A stretch of DNA of 64,000 nucleotides, taken from positions 540,428 to 604,427 of the forward strand of contig JADLZK010009202.1 in NCBI GenBank assembly GCA_015847255.1, written 5' to 3'. The notes beneath the pieces were generated by a model, which was given only the letters and a program-made list of their open reading frames with translations, was not told the DNA's origin and did not search any database. Positions 1 to 11,932 of this stretch are shown piece after piece. The DNA is from Hyparrhenia diplandra. Taxonomy: Eukaryota > Streptophyta > Magnoliopsida > Poales > Poaceae. Both the position numbers and the translations under genes were made by a program. Positions within the stretch are counted from its first letter, which is position 1. The number at the start of each line of letters is the position of its first letter.

Positions 1-99
1 GGTACCAACTTAGGAGTAAAGCTCCCGCTGTGCACGTGGTCGGCCATGGGTTTTACTCCCGGTTGTTGTCTCCAACCGGGAGTAAAGGGTTTTTTTTTT

Positions 100-1061
100 T
101 CTTTTCTTTTCTTTTCTTTTCCGGCCGGTATATACCATTTTTTGCTTCATTTCAATTCTTCTTTGCCAAAAATATGCTTGCTATAATCAACAATTTTCAC
201 AATTCTTGTTATGGCACGATTTATCTTGTTGCCAAAAATTCATAGCTGGTACACATATTTTTTAAATCAAATAAAAAAATCAACATCACAAGCTATACAT
301 CTCATCTTTACATCGGCACATTACACGTTATTTCCAATCAGATCACAAATGGTAATTCAATTTTTAATCTTCATAATAGAAACACGAAACAAAAAAAGGG
401 AGCTCGAAATCATCATTGCTATGGCTGGACTCCATTCTCTCTTTCGTCTCCACGTAAAACCACGATGGTAGATCTACAAGAAAGAACTTGTTAGTTTCAC
501 GAAGTGGCAAAATTAGTGTATAACAAAATAAAAGAAATAGAGTATGAAGAAACCTCGTGCTCCAACGTGGCGCTGTAGAGGTAGCCATGGAGAGCCGCCG
601 CACCTCCCCCCTGCACCTCGTGCTCTCGACCGTCGGGCTTTATGTGAGGAGGAGATGCGTAGGAGGCCGCGCCGTCGTCGCCAAGGAACGGGAGGACGGG
701 GACGAGGAGGCTGGCCTCAACTTTGGCGGCTACCCGTGACGCCGCGAGCAGGGCGCCGAGATCCGACGAGCGGGACGGAACTCGCGCGCCGCCGCCCCCA
801 CGCGCTCTCCAATGGCGGGACGACGGCGAGGGTCGCCTCGTCCTTCTCTCGCTTCGCAATGGGTGGCGGCGGCAGCTTGCTACGACGAACGCACCAGTAC
901 ACACTACATTACTTGTCTTGTTAGCTTGCAAGGCAGCAAGCAGCACTCCGTGGCCCATCGTGGCACTAGCAAGCGAGCGGCAAAGCAGCAGCCCCATCGT
1001 GGAAGCGATTTGGGTGGAGGCAGGAGTGGACCGAGGAAGGAGAAGGAGCGGTAATATACTC
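100..1061. other. Interior of CACTA-1; no gene recognised
   Basis: A T-rich stretch (91-125) and AT-rich sequence to about 540 are followed by a GC-rich block (about 590-860). Open frames exist in several phases on both strands (for example minus 497-1090, 197 codons), but they overlap each other and carry no motif I recognise. The GC-rich block could be a captured host fragment, which CACTA elements often carry, but nothing identifies it. Confidence 0.4.
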
Positions 1062-1432
1062 ATAACTTTACTCCCGGCTCCCAATTCCAACCGACTATAA
1101 GACTTTCACCCCGGCTCATAACACCAGCCCGAGTAAAATTTGGCGGCCACTAAAAAATTTGGCGGGCCATGGAAATTTTTGCCGCGGTTTTCACATCCCC
1201 TCCATCGATTTACTCCCGGTTGGAGTCTCCACCGGGAGTAGAAGTTTATTCCCGGTTTGGGTTAACAACGGGGAGTAAAGGTCTACATTTACTCCCGGTT
1301 GGAGACTCCAACCGGGGAGTAGAGGTCTGGCGCGCGGGATCCTGGGGTCGCATGGCGTTTATTCGGTTGGAGAGTCCAAGCGGGAATAAAGGTCCCTTCA
1401 TTCCCCGTTCAATTTCCAACCGGGAGTAACCG
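1062..1432. repeat. Subterminal inverted-repeat cluster of CACTA-1
   Basis: At least five copies, in both orientations, of a roughly 15-bp word of the type TACTCCCGGTTGGAG, each followed by its inverse after a short loop. The arrays are imperfect (GGGGAGTAAA, GGGAATAAA and GGGAGTAGA variants). This density near a terminus is typical of CACTA elements and explains the short open frames that cross it. Confidence 0.75.
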
Positions 1433-1475
1433 CGCGTTTTTAGGCTCGAGAAGAGAAGTCGTTTGTGTAGTAGTG

Positions 1476-1942
1476 TGATATGTCTTGAGGAGAAAAAGTT
1501 TGAAGGCATTTGGAAAAAAAAATCCTACGCCGAGTGCCATTGGGGGGCACTCGGCTTAGACCCTCTAAGACAAGTGTTTTTTTCCCGAACTCGGCAAAAT
1601 AAAAAATAAGCCGGGTGTCGCACTCTTAGCCGACTGCCATATTTTTGGCACTCGGCTTAGAAGTGACGGAGGGGCCGACGGCGTCCGAGGGCGCACGGTT
1701 GAAACTTCCGTTGGCGAGTGGCGACGTTAGGCACTCGGCTTATCTAGCCTCTAAGCCGAGTGTTGTTCCTAAGCCGAGTGCCCCCGGTTTTAGCACTCGG
1801 CTTATCGTGTCTAAGCCGAGTGTTGATTTTGGCCGTGTGCCCGTTGCTGAGGCACTCGGCTTAGAGGCTCTAAGCCGAGTGCCCAATATATGGCACTCGG
1901 CTTAGGACCGGGCACACGGCCAAGGTGCCGTTTCCGGTAGTG
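1476..1942. mobile_element. CACTA transposon, right end (CACTA-2)
   Basis: Ends in GTTTCCGGTAGTG, the reverse complement of CACTACCGGAAAC, a typical CACTA terminus. The preceding 380 bp are packed with inverted copies of GCACTCGGCTTAG and CTAAGCCGAGTGC. The terminus falls directly against the NB-ARC P-loop codons of the left-arm NLR fragment. It has no matching left end in the window because CACTA-1 interrupts it at 1475/1476. The insertion removed or displaced everything upstream of the P-loop in this NLR copy. Confidence 0.75.
1535..1915. repeat. Subterminal repeats of CACTA-2
   Basis: About ten alternating-orientation copies of a CACTCGGCTTA / TAAGCCGAGTG word with spacings of 15-60 bp. 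A frame open across it (1645-1905) encodes only a repeat-derived low-complexity peptide and is not a gene. Confidence 0.8.
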
Positions 1943-1946
1943 GGGA

Positions 1947-2420
1947 ATGGGTGGCCTTGGAAAAACCACCTTAGTTGGTGGTGTTTATCAAAGCTCAAAA
2001 CTAAGTGATAAGTTTGAGAAGTATGCTTTTGTCACAATTATGCGTCCTTTCAATCTTGAAGAGCTCCTTAGGAGCTTGGCCGCGCAACTACATGAAGGAT
2101 CTTCTAAGAAGGAAGAATTATTAGAAAATAGAATCAGGAATGAAAAATCATTAGCATCGATGGAAGTCGACAAGTTGACTAAGGTGTTGAGAAGGCTACT
2201 AGAGAACAAAAGTTCTTTGATTGTTCTAGATGATTTCTTTGAGACCTCGGAATGGGACATGATAAAACCAAGGTTATTACCTCTATTGGCAAAGACAAGC
2301 CGAATCATTGTGACTACCAGGGAAGAGAATATTGCCAACCACTGCTCTGGAAAACATGGAGTTGTGCGCAACCTTCAAGTTCTTCAGCCAGATGATGCAC
2401 TTCACCTCTTGAGTGAAAAG
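1947..2420 (+). pseudogene. NLR NB-ARC exon, left arm (P-loop to RNBS-C region)
   Basis: 158 codons of a nucleotide-binding NB-ARC domain from a plant intracellular immune receptor. Visible motifs are the P-loop GMGGLGKTTL at the very start, an RNBS-A-like segment (FEKYAFVTIMRPF), the Walker B/kinase-2 motif LIVLDD followed by EWD, and RNBS-B (SRIIVTTREENIANHC). It ends LLSEK and is followed by GTAACG, a plausible splice donor. The next exon is at 15596 in the same frame. Upstream coding sequence (CC domain, NB-ARC 1, linker) is missing because CACTA-2 ends at 1942. The open frame is uninterrupted here, but the downstream exon is frameshifted and no LRR follows, so this is a gene fragment. 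In sequence it is closest to the second NB-ARC of grass tandem NB-ARC NLRs. Confidence 0.85.
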
Positions 2421-3929
2421 GTAACGTAAATGTCCTCCAATTTTGTTGGTTTGATTATAATAGCATTGACTTTAGAATAGTCCATTTTTTATTATCGAGA
2501 GAGTGATTTGGGCATGGAACTTCAAACCCAAAAGTTTTTTTACAACTCAGTTGTCAAACTGTTCACAACTAGCCATCTAGCTATTTTGAAGGTGGTATTC
2601 GTTTAGCCAACGACCTGTGGCAGTTGGGCCTACTTGTCTTTTTTTTTGCCCCACAATGTCCTCTAGCTTGAACCGCAGTCCTCTACCCTTCTCCCAACTA
2701 CTCTCCTGTAATTTCCATTACCTATTTCGTTTGGTTCACCCACTATGCCCACTTGAGTGCCATCTACATGCTTGGACATGGCGCACACCATTTCCATCAC
2801 CACCATGGACCTAGCACCAACTCTGGAGGGCCGCTGCAGCTAGTGTGCACTTGTACTCCCTTGCACCGCCCTCTGCCACATTTTGGCATAAAACTGATGT
2901 TAGGCGTGGCATGATTGGGCATAGGTTCAATTTGGGACGTCCAAGCTCAAAAGAGGGATGGAGTCTTGTGAAAAAAGAGGGGTGGAGGCTGATATCCGAG
3001 GTGCGTGTAAGCTCACTACAGGATTGTTCGATAGAGAAGAAGCCAAGGTCGTCTCCCATGGAAAATCCAAGTGGTAGTGCACAACCAGGGATGGGAATAG
3101 TGAGGGCGGCCCTACTCTAGCAACAACTAGGCTCATAGAAGTAGTTGAGGAGGGCCACGGCATTGCACTTGAGGTCATTGTGGGGCATGGGGAGCTGGCA
3201 GACGTCCCCATGGTGGCACTTAGACACTTGGCGAGTGATGTGCACTTTGTGAGCTGGCGGCAGGATGTGAGTGAGCCTTGATTACACAAAGGAAATGGGA
3301 GCATGCGGTAGGGAGGTGGATGGAAGATGAATGCAGCAGTATGGATGGCTAAGCTTATGGCTATAACAAGGATGGAACATGCATGGTGGTATAGTAATGC
3401 AGACGGGCATGGGTTGTGGGACATGGAGCATTGGATTCAGCTTGTGTGTGACATGAAGCATTAGACTCGAGGCCTCGATAACATCTTCTGGAGATCACAC
3501 AGGGATTGTGTGATTTAAAGAGTTGGGCCTGATATGTGACGGGCGAGATTGTTCAGGAAATTGATGCTAGGAGAGTACAATATATAAGGTTGGAGACACC
3601 CTAACAGATCAGACTTGTTTTTTATGGAGTTAGGCCCGACATATTGATTTGTTGTGGGCTCCTATGGACCTAGACTTATGGGCGCCTATTCATGGGTGTA
3701 GTTAGTTGGGTCAGATCTGCTGTGCACTCTAACAAAATTGAAGGCGCGACTAATTGGCACTAAGAGAGACTGCGTGTGGGAGAGGAGAAAGAGATGGCAC
3801 GTGCATGGTTTTGATAGTTGGATGGTCAAAGGCCTGTCATTGTGGAGGTTGTTGGCCAAAACCAAAGCTCATAGTTCGATGATTGAAAATCAACGTCTTT
3901 ATTATTTTTTAATATATATATATACATGT
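2421..3929 (+). other. NLR intron, left arm, with a shared inserted block
   Basis: Intron sequence between the LLSEK donor (2421) and the copia insertion. From about 2600 to 3730 it contains a block that also occurs, inverted, at about 16240-17950. Short open frames occur on both strands but none is recognised. A segment near 3565-3700 (GAGAGTACAATATATAAGG, then a TTAGGCCCGACATATTGA-type stretch) looks like part of an old LTR, unplaced. The block predates the inverted duplication because both arms carry it. Confidence 0.5.
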
Positions 3930-6016
3930 TGCGAACACATGGTTGATTTAGGTCACATGTGTTTAGTTTTGTGATTGAGTGATTGTCAAAAAGTCAACAT
4001 TTTACTTCTATTTTTCGTTTATCTTTTTATGCTTCGGCTATGTTCACCGGCACACGTGGAGTGTGTCGAAGACGTATCTCTTGGTTCGTGTTGTACGGGT
4101 GTGGAGCTCCGAGATGGTAGCCGACGGCGAGGTGAAGGAGCCAAGGAGGACGTGCCGGGCCGACGGGACGCGGAAGTGAAGGGACGGACGTGAGGCTTTG
4201 ACCGAGGGACCGGATCGCCGGGTGGCTAGCCATGGTGGTGACACATCCGGGACATCGGCGAATGCAAGAAGGGCGTGGCGGGACCGTGTCGATCGGGTCA
4301 AGGCGGCGGCGTGCAAGCGCAAGCGTGAGGGGAGCTCGGATGACTTGGCGACTTCGGGCGGTCAAGACGGCGATGACACGTGTCGAGGAGGTTTGGTGGT
4401 TTGCCCTCAAAACCGGGGCGGGTTTGGTGGTTTGGGCCTCAAAACCATCGGTGGCGTGTTTCGCGGGTTTGGGCCTCAAAACCGGGACGTTCCGGTGGAC
4501 GGAAGGGCGGCGCGTGGCGGCATCGGGAGGTTGCGTGGAAGCAAGGCTACCGATGAGGTGGCGGCGGCGCCGTCGGATCAAATTATTCGAGTCGGACTAA
4601 ATTAGCCTTAGGGTTAGCGGTTCGGCTCATATGTATTTAGGGGTAGTTTGGGAAAGAGGATTTCAGACTATATAGCAAGGGGCAGCCCTCTCATCCTCCT
4701 TGCCTCTCTTATTTTCGTTTTTAGTTTTCCCCATTTTTAGGGTTCTTGTTTAGAGATCCAAGAACATCAAATTCGTGGTTTTAAATGCGGTGATTTTCGT
4801 TGGGGAAGGGGAGCCCCAGCTCCTCCTGTGCCCTCCGGCTTTTGGATCAATTCCTTCTCCTTTGCTGCGTTTTTTCCTTGGAATTTTTGGATCTCGTATA
4901 GGTTTCTGTGTTTCTGTTCGATGTGTTTCTGTGCAGGCCAGCAGTCTTGATCTTCAGCTCAGCAGGCAGACAAGACCCTGCTCGACACCCAGCAAGGGGA
5001 CCTGCCATCGGGCAGGGCACCACCAGGCCGGCTCGACCAGTCACGCACGGCCGCGGGCGGTGGCCAAGTCCAGGGCGGCCACCTGGCCAGCTCCACCGGC
5101 CACGCACGGCAGCGACTTGCCGAGCAGGGCAGGCACCAGGCCACGCACAGCCGCGACCGTCTCAGGGGCAGGTGGTCTCCCTGCTGCTCGAGCGGCTTGC
5201 TCAGCTCTGGGCACGCGTCTCCAGCCGAGAAGCAGCAGAGCGGGTAGGCAGCAGCAGCTCCAAGACAGGTGCGTCGACCAACCCACCTCCAAGCTCGGTC
5301 TCTTCATCAACAAAGGCTCGATCTTTTCTGTGATGTGGAGTTGGCCTTCGAGCCATTCATTTGCTTCTTGTGCAGTTAGCTAGATTGAGTGAGTTTGTGC
5401 GAAATCCTAGCATCCGTTGATCTCAGCCTAGTTTCTTTTTCTCTGCGCCCGCCAAGCTGTTTGTTGAAATGCATCAACAGTTTTTCAGTTTTTTCTCGGT
5501 ATTTTTGCAAGATGTGTTCTAGGCTCTAGTCTTGTATCTTATTGCTTTATTGCAGGCTGTCTAAGTCGTAGATTATTAGTTTTTGCAGTAGAGTTAATTT
5601 CTTGTCCTAGTTTTATTTATTTTCCTGTTAATTAAAAATCCAGAAAGATCAACTAAAATTTAGTTTTAGCTTTTCCTGCTTGCTCCCGTAATTCACTTCT
5701 AGCATTATTCTTTTAGAGTATTTAATTACTTGCTTTTGCTTTGCATTATCTCAGCTTGAGTGGATTTGCGTTGGATTTTCTTTCTAGCTAATTATTCCGT
5801 AGTTTATTCATTTGAGCTCAATTTCGATCCATCATTGCGTTCGATTCATTGAGTCTAACACTTCGCGTTTGATATCTTGCTACCAGTTAGCACGTGTATC
5901 ACTCGTATCTTTGTGAGTCCGCTTTTGAGGTTGGGGGTTGAGCCAATGACCCAAAATTGAAAAGGAAAATCGAGGCTCCCATTCACCCCCCCTCTGGTCG
6001 CCGTTTCGGTCCTTCA
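3930..6016 (+). repeat. 5' LTR of the copia element
   Basis: Pairs with 13294-15369. It starts TGCGAACACATGG and ends GGTCCTTCA. A TATA-like motif (4669-4674) precedes the AGCAAGGGGCAGCCCTCT stretch, a plausible transcription start region. A short internal repeat, the word TTTGG(G)CCTCAAAACC, recurs three times near 4390-4490. The two LTRs differ mainly by small indels in GC-rich patches. Confidence 0.9.
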
Positions 6017-6018
6017 AT

Positions 6019-6030
6019 TGGTATCGAGCG
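6019..6030 (+). other. Primer binding site (initiator tRNA-Met type)
   Basis: TGGTATCGAGCG lies two bases after the LTR end. It resembles the TGGTATCAGAGC primer site used by most plant copia elements, lacking one A. Confidence 0.7.
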
Positions 6031-6079
6031 GTTAGGATCACTTCCACCCTAATCGGTCCGTGATCCGCAAGAAGGCGAC

Positions 6080-8430
6080 ATGGATCGTGGTTTCGGCCAC
6101 TTTGGCAAACCTCCGGAGTTCGATGACGCCAACTATCCCTATTGGAAGATTAAGATGCAAGCACACCTTATGGGGATGGATTGGAGAGTGTGGGAGATTG
6201 TTGAGGATGAGAACTACCAAGTGCTAGCCGCTCGAGTGGGTGAGGAACAAATAGCCCAACACAATGCCAACAACCGAGCGAGGAGTGTCTTGTTCTCTAG
6301 CCTCAAAGACACAGAGTTTGAGAGAGTAGCCACTTGTGAGACCGCTCGTGAGGTGTGGAGGACACTTGAGAGCTACCACGAGGGAACCCCATAAGTCAAG
6401 GCCCGCCTATATGAGACCTACAAGAGAGAGTACAACAACCTAATCCAACTTGATGGCGAGTCCATCGATTCTCTCTTTGCCGGGTTTGGACGATCCGCAA
6501 CAAGGCTGCGGGCAAACAAGCCTTAAGAGAGGCTTGATGATCACGAGAAGGCGTCGCGGCTCTTATACGCCCCGGATCGGATGGTGTGGGATGTGAAGGT
6601 GTCCGCGATCATGGAGTCCGCCAACTACGACACCCTCACACCCGACGAGCTTTACAGCAAGCTCAAGTCCTCCGAGATCGAGGCCTAGATCCAGGCGAAG
6701 CTCAAGAACCCATCTGCGACGAACGTTGCTCTCGTCTCGGTAAGGGTAGTTCAAGTTCTTACGCTAACCCTTCACGAGATCTCGTTTGCTTTGTCTTCTT
6801 TGGTGTGTGCGCGACGGAGGAGCGGTTTGAGTGCCTTGGGGACGACGAGTTGGCTCGTCATCGGCCGATTCTCGCGGTTCCACAACAACCGCTTGAACCG
6901 GTCGGCGTGGCGGTGCTCCCAAGGGCGGATGCTTCGAGTGCGGCGATCCGGACCACTTCGTCGCCGCGTGCGTGCCCCAAAAGAACATGGACAAGTACTC
7001 CGGCGAGAAGTACAACTCCTTCAACAAGCACGACTCCGACAAGCACAAGGACAAGCGCGAGTACATCGCCGGCAAGTACAAGTCCAAGAAAGGCTTCGAC
7101 AAGGAGGCGATCAAGAAGAAGTACCTCAAGCATGCCAAGGAGAACAAGCACGCCGTCTTCGCCTCCCTCAGTGACCTCGACAACGACTCCGACGATGGGC
7201 AAGCCTCTTCGAGCGACGAAGAGTCCGAGCGCAAGATCGAGGACAAGCTGAACGGACTTTGCTTCTTCGTCGACTCAAGCACGGGGGCTTCACGCACCAT
7301 GGCCCTCGACGGAGCGGTGACCGACGGCGTCAAGCCACACATCAGCGACTCTTCCCCTGAGGTATCTCCTACAATCGAATCTCTCACTGATGAGGTTGAC
7401 TCTTTGGGCGATGCGCTTGTGTGTCAGGAGAAGTTGCTCAAGCGAGCAGCTAGGGAGAGAAAGGAATATAAGGAGAAGTGGGAGATAGCTGTGAGGGAGC
7501 TAGAGTTGGCTAGGATGCCCATGGAGATATCTGATGAGACGGAATCTGACGCTTGTGCCGTGCATATGTCTAGCATCATGTCTTTGCAATCCAAGTACTC
7601 TGTTTTGCTAGATGAGCACGTTGAGTTGAAGGCCAAGCCTACGTTGTTGAGTGCGCGTGCAAGTCTTGTCCGGGCTTGCAACCGAGTTGGCGAGAGAAGG
7701 TTGCCAAGCTTGTTGTGCTTGAGAAGGCCAGCTATAGCACCTTTGTCTTTGAAGTGTGCTAAGTGTGAAGCTTTTGAGATGGAGGTCATGTCTTGTAGGC
7801 ATGACAAGGGGAGAGTTGAAGAGGAGAACAAGTACCTTCGCTCTGTCCTGAGTTGGGTGTCTAGTGGAGAGCCACAGCTTGGCATGATGATGAGTCGGTT
7901 CAAGAGGGGAGGCCGACACATCGGGATTAGGCTTTGCTATAGGTGGGAAGGGTGAAGTTATCTATGGCAAGGTTGGTCAGGCGAGTGGTTTCAGCTCGAG
8001 TGAGAAACCCACAAGCACTCCCAAGTTGACCAAGATCACCCCACCTAAGCCTACCAAACCCATTGTGCAAGATGGCATTGTCCAAGAGACCCCAAAGACT
8101 CCACCTCCCAAGGAAGCATGGCTTCCAAAACCGAACCACCTCAGGAACCCACTTGACACTTTGCCCAAGATCCCTGAGGAAACCCTTCCTAAAGCCAAGG
8201 CCACAACAAGAGTGAACCATCCACCCAAGAGAGTGAACCAACAACCACCCAAGAGAGAGGTGAGGTATCACTATGAGTACTGCCAGAGAGATGGTCACTT
8301 GTTTGAGTTTTGCTTTAGGAGGAAGAGGGATGCTAGGCGTCAAGTTGAGTTTGAGAACCGTGACTTGTATCACCCACCACTTGGCATGTATGAGAGGGGT
8401 GTGCGGTCGGTTCGAGAGGCGGTTTGCTAG
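6080..8430 (+). pseudogene. gag: Copia Gag, broken
   Basis: The first segment (6080-6394) starts MDRGFGHFGKPPEFDD and contains YWKIKMQAHL and VWRTLESYHEG, the N-terminal copia Gag domain. It stops at 6392. The Gag then continues across several frames to a CCHC knuckle CFECGDPDHFVAAC (about 6926-6970). A long 327-codon frame (6972-7955) is rich in Lys, Asp and Glu and predicted coiled coil. A second knuckle-like motif YCQRDGHLFEFCFRRKR lies near 8277-8330. Two knuckle motifs and the FCFRRKR tail are typical of Opie/SIRE Gag. The stop and frameshifts mean no full Gag can be made. Confidence 0.8.
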
Positions 8431-8728
8431 GGCGGGGAGGTAGGAGTCCTCGGAGGGCTAGGCCACAGTTGGTGAGACCCCGTGGTGGTCATGCTCCGCG
8501 AGTGGAAGTTGATCCTCGCTTTGGGAGCTTTGAGTTTGACAGGGAGGGAGTGCACCACGCTTTGTTGCGCGTGGTGAGCACTTTGTAAGAAGGGTCGTGG
8601 GATGTTTGTCTTGCCTAACGGCTATCTTGGGCAAGATGGTCAACACCGGTATTCTTCCAAGTTTACTAACCCCTGATGTTGTGTCATTTGCTCATCCCAT
8701 GTACTATTGTTGATGCAGGGACGGGAGG

Positions 8729-8977
8729 TTGGAGGACATGTGGCTCATCGATTCGGGTTGCTCTACGCACATGACCGGCAACTCCAATTGGTTCTCCGGC
8801 CTCGACCCCATGAAAACTAAAGTGTACATCACTTTTGGGGATACAAAACAGAGGGAAGATTCTATCTCGTGGGTCGATCGGACTCAACGAGCACTTTGTC
8901 CTCAGGGCGTGGCACTCGTCTCCAACCCGCACTTCAACTTTAACATGCGTCTCTCGGCTTCTAGCGTATGGTTTTGA
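8729..8977 (+). pseudogene. Copia protease domain
   Basis: MEDMWLIDSGCSTHMTGN carries the retropepsin active-site motif DSGCSTHMTG of copia elements, which cleaves the Gag-Pol polyprotein. The frame holds 82 codons and then drifts out of phase. The linker before it (8431-8728) contains stops. Confidence 0.8.
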
Positions 8978-9099
8978 GGTGCGTTTCAAGGTTGGCTGTT
9001 CGAGTTTTGGACTCTCTTGGTAGTCTTGTTTCTTTGGATTGTGCCTTTCGGTCAAGTTTTTTGAGCTGACTTTTCTAGAGCCTTTGGTACCTCTCGGTG

Positions 9100-10060
9100 C
9101 TTGGTGGTGGGTCTTCTTCGAGACTTGTGGAAGTGGCATAGGAGATTGGGACATTTGAGCTTTGACCTTCTTGCAAGGTTGAGCTCAATGGACCTCATCC
9201 GAGGATTGCCTAAGCTCAAGTTTGAGAAAGACATAGTTTGCCATCCTGCCGCCACGGGGAAATGGTAGCCGCTTCTCATTCCCGTTAACGGATCATGACC
9301 ACTTTCGACCGGAGGAGATTTTTACATATGGACACTTTGTTGGTCCATCTCGGTCCGTCTATTGGTGGGAAGTGGTACCTTGTTTGGTGATCGTGGATGA
9401 CTTTTGAGGTACTCATGGGTCTTTTTCATGGAATGTAAGGATGAAGCTTTTGGTTTTGTACGAGATTTGATTTTGAGGTTGCGGGACTGAGTTGCGGATA
9501 ACGCCATTCAAGCTATACGCGGTGACAATGGCCTGAGAATTCAAAAACACTCGGTTCAAAACCTTTTGTGCTAACCTTGGTCTCGAGCACCGGTTCTCTA
9601 GTCCTTATGTGCCTCAACAGAATGGATTTTTTTTTGAGAGGAAGAACCAGGACGTTTGTGGAGATGGCGAGGACCATGCTCGATGAACACAAGACTCAGG
9701 AGGCACTTGGGGCGAGGCAATCAACACGGCATGCCATGTCTCCAACCGCGTCTTCCTTCGAGCTTTCACCAAGAAGACATCATATGAGCTACGGTTTGGG
9801 AGATTGCCCAAGGTAAGCCACTTCCGTGTGTTTGGGTGCAGATGCTTCATCCTCAAGCAAGGTAATCTCGACAAGTTTGAGTCTCGATCAGCTGATGGCA
9901 TTTTTCTTGGATATGCTTTAAATTCACATGCCTACAGAGTTTTTAATCTTGAGACTAATCGCGTTGTAGAGACATGTGAGGTTACTTTCGATGAGGCTGC
10001 GCCTTATTCCTCTTACGTGTTTGAGTGTGCGGGAAAGGAGGAGATGGGGCGAGCATCTTT
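9100..10060 (+). pseudogene. Copia integrase (GAG-pre-integrase, core and C-terminal part)
   Basis: Near 9129 a WHRRLGHLSFDLL motif marks the zinc-binding GAG-pre-integrase segment. Around 9590-9640 an FSSPYVPQQNG-type motif marks the catalytic core. 9804-10060 encodes KVSHFRVFGCRCFIL and LGYALNSHAYRVFNL, the characteristic copia integrase C-terminal region. Several frameshifts and stops interrupt it. Integrase lies before RT, which places the element in copia. Confidence 0.8.
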
Positions 10061-10443
10061 GTGGAGGAGGAGCGGGGCGATGTTGGGGGGTGATCCCGGC
10101 GACTCCACCTCTTGCCCCGATCGACCCTGTGATGGCGACGACTGCTCACGGACCAGACCCTACTACCACTACTTCCTGGGGTCCCGTGGAGCCGCTCCCT
10201 CAGGGCGAGCCGGCTGTACCTGAGGAGGTCCCCGCTCCTGTCAAGGGGGAGGCGACATCTTCACGCACGGCGCCTCAGCACATTCAGCGCCGCCACCCTC
10301 CGGAGACCATGATTGGAGGACTCAACCAAAGGGTAACTCGTTCCAAATCCTATGTCATGTGTCATTTTGCTCATTCTGCTTTTCGTTTCTACTCTTGAGC
10401 CCAAAGATGTTGACACTTTGCTTTATCGATTCGGATTGGGTCA

Positions 10444-10990
10444 ATGCCATGCATGAGGGCGCAAAACTTTGAGAGAAACCAAGTGCGGGTTTTAGTTCCA
10501 CCTCCCTCTAAGTGTCATCCCATAGGAACCAAGTGGGTTTTCAAGAACAAACAAAGTGAGGATGGAGTTGTGGTGAGAAATAAAGTGAGATTAGTTGCCC
10601 AGGGTTTCTATCAGAAGGAGGGGATAGATTATGAAGAAACCTTTGCTCCTGTAGCCCGCTTAGAAGCCATTAGGATCTTGCTCGCATTTGCAGCTTCAAA
10701 GGGTTTTAAGCTGTTTCAAATGGATGTCAAGAGCGCCTTCCTAAATGGGTACATTGAGGAGGAAGTGTATGTGAGGCAGCCTCCCGGGTTTGAGAGTCCC
10801 AAGTACCGGACTATGTGTACAAGTTGAACAAAGCCTTGTATGGGTTGAAACAAGCCCGAGAGCATGGTATGGCGGTTGAAGACCTTTCTTTTAGCTAAGG
10901 GGTTTGTCATGGGGACAGCAGGAGATAAGACCTTGTTCCGCTTAGGAAAGGCAATGACACTCTCCTTGTCAGATTTACGTGGATGATATC
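10444..10990 (+). pseudogene. Copia reverse transcriptase
   Basis: A 127-codon frame (10444-10827) contains GTKWVFKNK, ARLVAQG-like VRLVAQGFYQKEGIDY, ETFAPVARLEAIR and MDVKSAFLNGYIEEEVYV, diagnostic of copia RT (RVT_2). The catalytic YVDDIIFG is readable at 10976-10996 after a frame change, and the two catalytic aspartates are present. A frameshift after PGFESPKY breaks the enzyme. Confidence 0.9.
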
Positions 10991-11279
10991 ATCTTTGGTG
11001 GCTCTTCACATGCTTTGGTGTCTAGTTTTGCGAGATTATGAGCGGGGAATTTGAGATGAGCATGATGGGCGAGTTGACCTACTTCCTTGGGCTCCAAATC
11101 AAGCAAACCAAGGGCCGGGACCTTTGTACACCGGGGCAAGTACACGAAGGACATCATCCGCAAGTTTGGCATGGGCGAGGCCAAGCCTCTTCCGACACCC
11201 ATGTTGACGGCGACGACGGTTACGGGCGAGGACAAGGATGGAGAAATTTGTGGATCAAAGGGAGTTGAAGCATGATTGG

Positions 11280-11932
11280 CTATTTGTTGTACTGACGGCG
11301 ACACGCCCGACATCCGGTTCGCCCCGCCTCTGTAGCGGCGCTTTTCGGTCTTCGCCGCGCACCTCTCACCTTCTTCAGCTGTGAAGAGGATTTTCGGGTA
11401 CTGCGGTTCACTCCCCGAGTTTGGCCTTTGGTACTCGGCTTCTTCCACTCTCTCCACGATTGGTTATTCGGATCTTTGATTATCTCGGGTGATCGTATGC
11501 ATAGAAAGTCTACCTACGGTACTTGTCGGTTTCTTGGTACTTCGCTAGTGTCTTGGTCATCTAAGAAGCTTGATGCGGGTGTCGCTCGATCATTGTTGAG
11601 GCGGAGTATGTTCTTTGCTGCCGCCGCTTGTTGTTCCCAATTGTTGTGGATGGTTGCCACTTTGAGAGACTTTGGGTTGAGCTTCTCGTGTGCCTTTGAT
11701 GTGTGATAGCACGGGGAGCCGTGAGTGTAGCCAAAAACCCCTGTCCTTCACTCCAAGACCAAGCACATAGAGGTTAGGTACCACTTCTTGAGAGATCACC
11801 AGGAGAAAGGGGATATTGATGTTCGGCATATTTACACGGAGCATCAGCTTGCGGACATTTTCACAAAACCCCTAGACCAATTCCGTTTTGCTCATCTCCG
11901 TGGGGAGTTGGGAGTTTGCTATCCCTTCTGAG
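11280..11932 (+). pseudogene. Copia RNase H and C-terminus of Pol
   Basis: Frames here read SGDRMHRKSTYGTCRFLG, SWSSKKLDAGVARS and, further on, KHIEVRYHFLRDH and HQLADIFTKPLD, the standard copia RNase H and pol C-terminal motifs. The stop at 11931-11933 ends the coding region. Several frame changes occur upstream. A stretch at 11280-11410 looks rearranged or error-rich. Confidence 0.8.

Larger units (their letters stand above)
1..1475. mobile_element. CACTA transposon, right end (CACTA-1), left part outside window
   Basis: The segment ends in GTTTGTGTAGTAGTG, whose reverse complement starts CACTAC, the terminus that defines CACTA (EnSpm) elements. Inside the end lie repeated, alternating-orientation words such as TTTACTCCCGGTTGG and CCAACCGGGAGTAAA (about 55-95 and 1062-1432), the usual subterminal repeats that bind the element's own protein. 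No transposase-like reading frame is visible. It sits inside a second CACTA element whose right end follows at 1942, so it is probably a nested insertion. The left terminus lies outside the window, so the 3-bp target duplication cannot be tested. Confidence 0.7.

Noticed and set aside
497..1100. Opposed ORFs of 197 and 125 codons as genes
   Set aside because: They lie inside a CACTA element, overlap on both strands and show no recognisable domain.
4775..5383. 202-codon ORF in the copia LTR (repeated at 14152-14736)
   Set aside because: Present in both LTRs with several overlapping frames and Pro/Ala/Arg-rich composition; LTR sequence rather than a gene.
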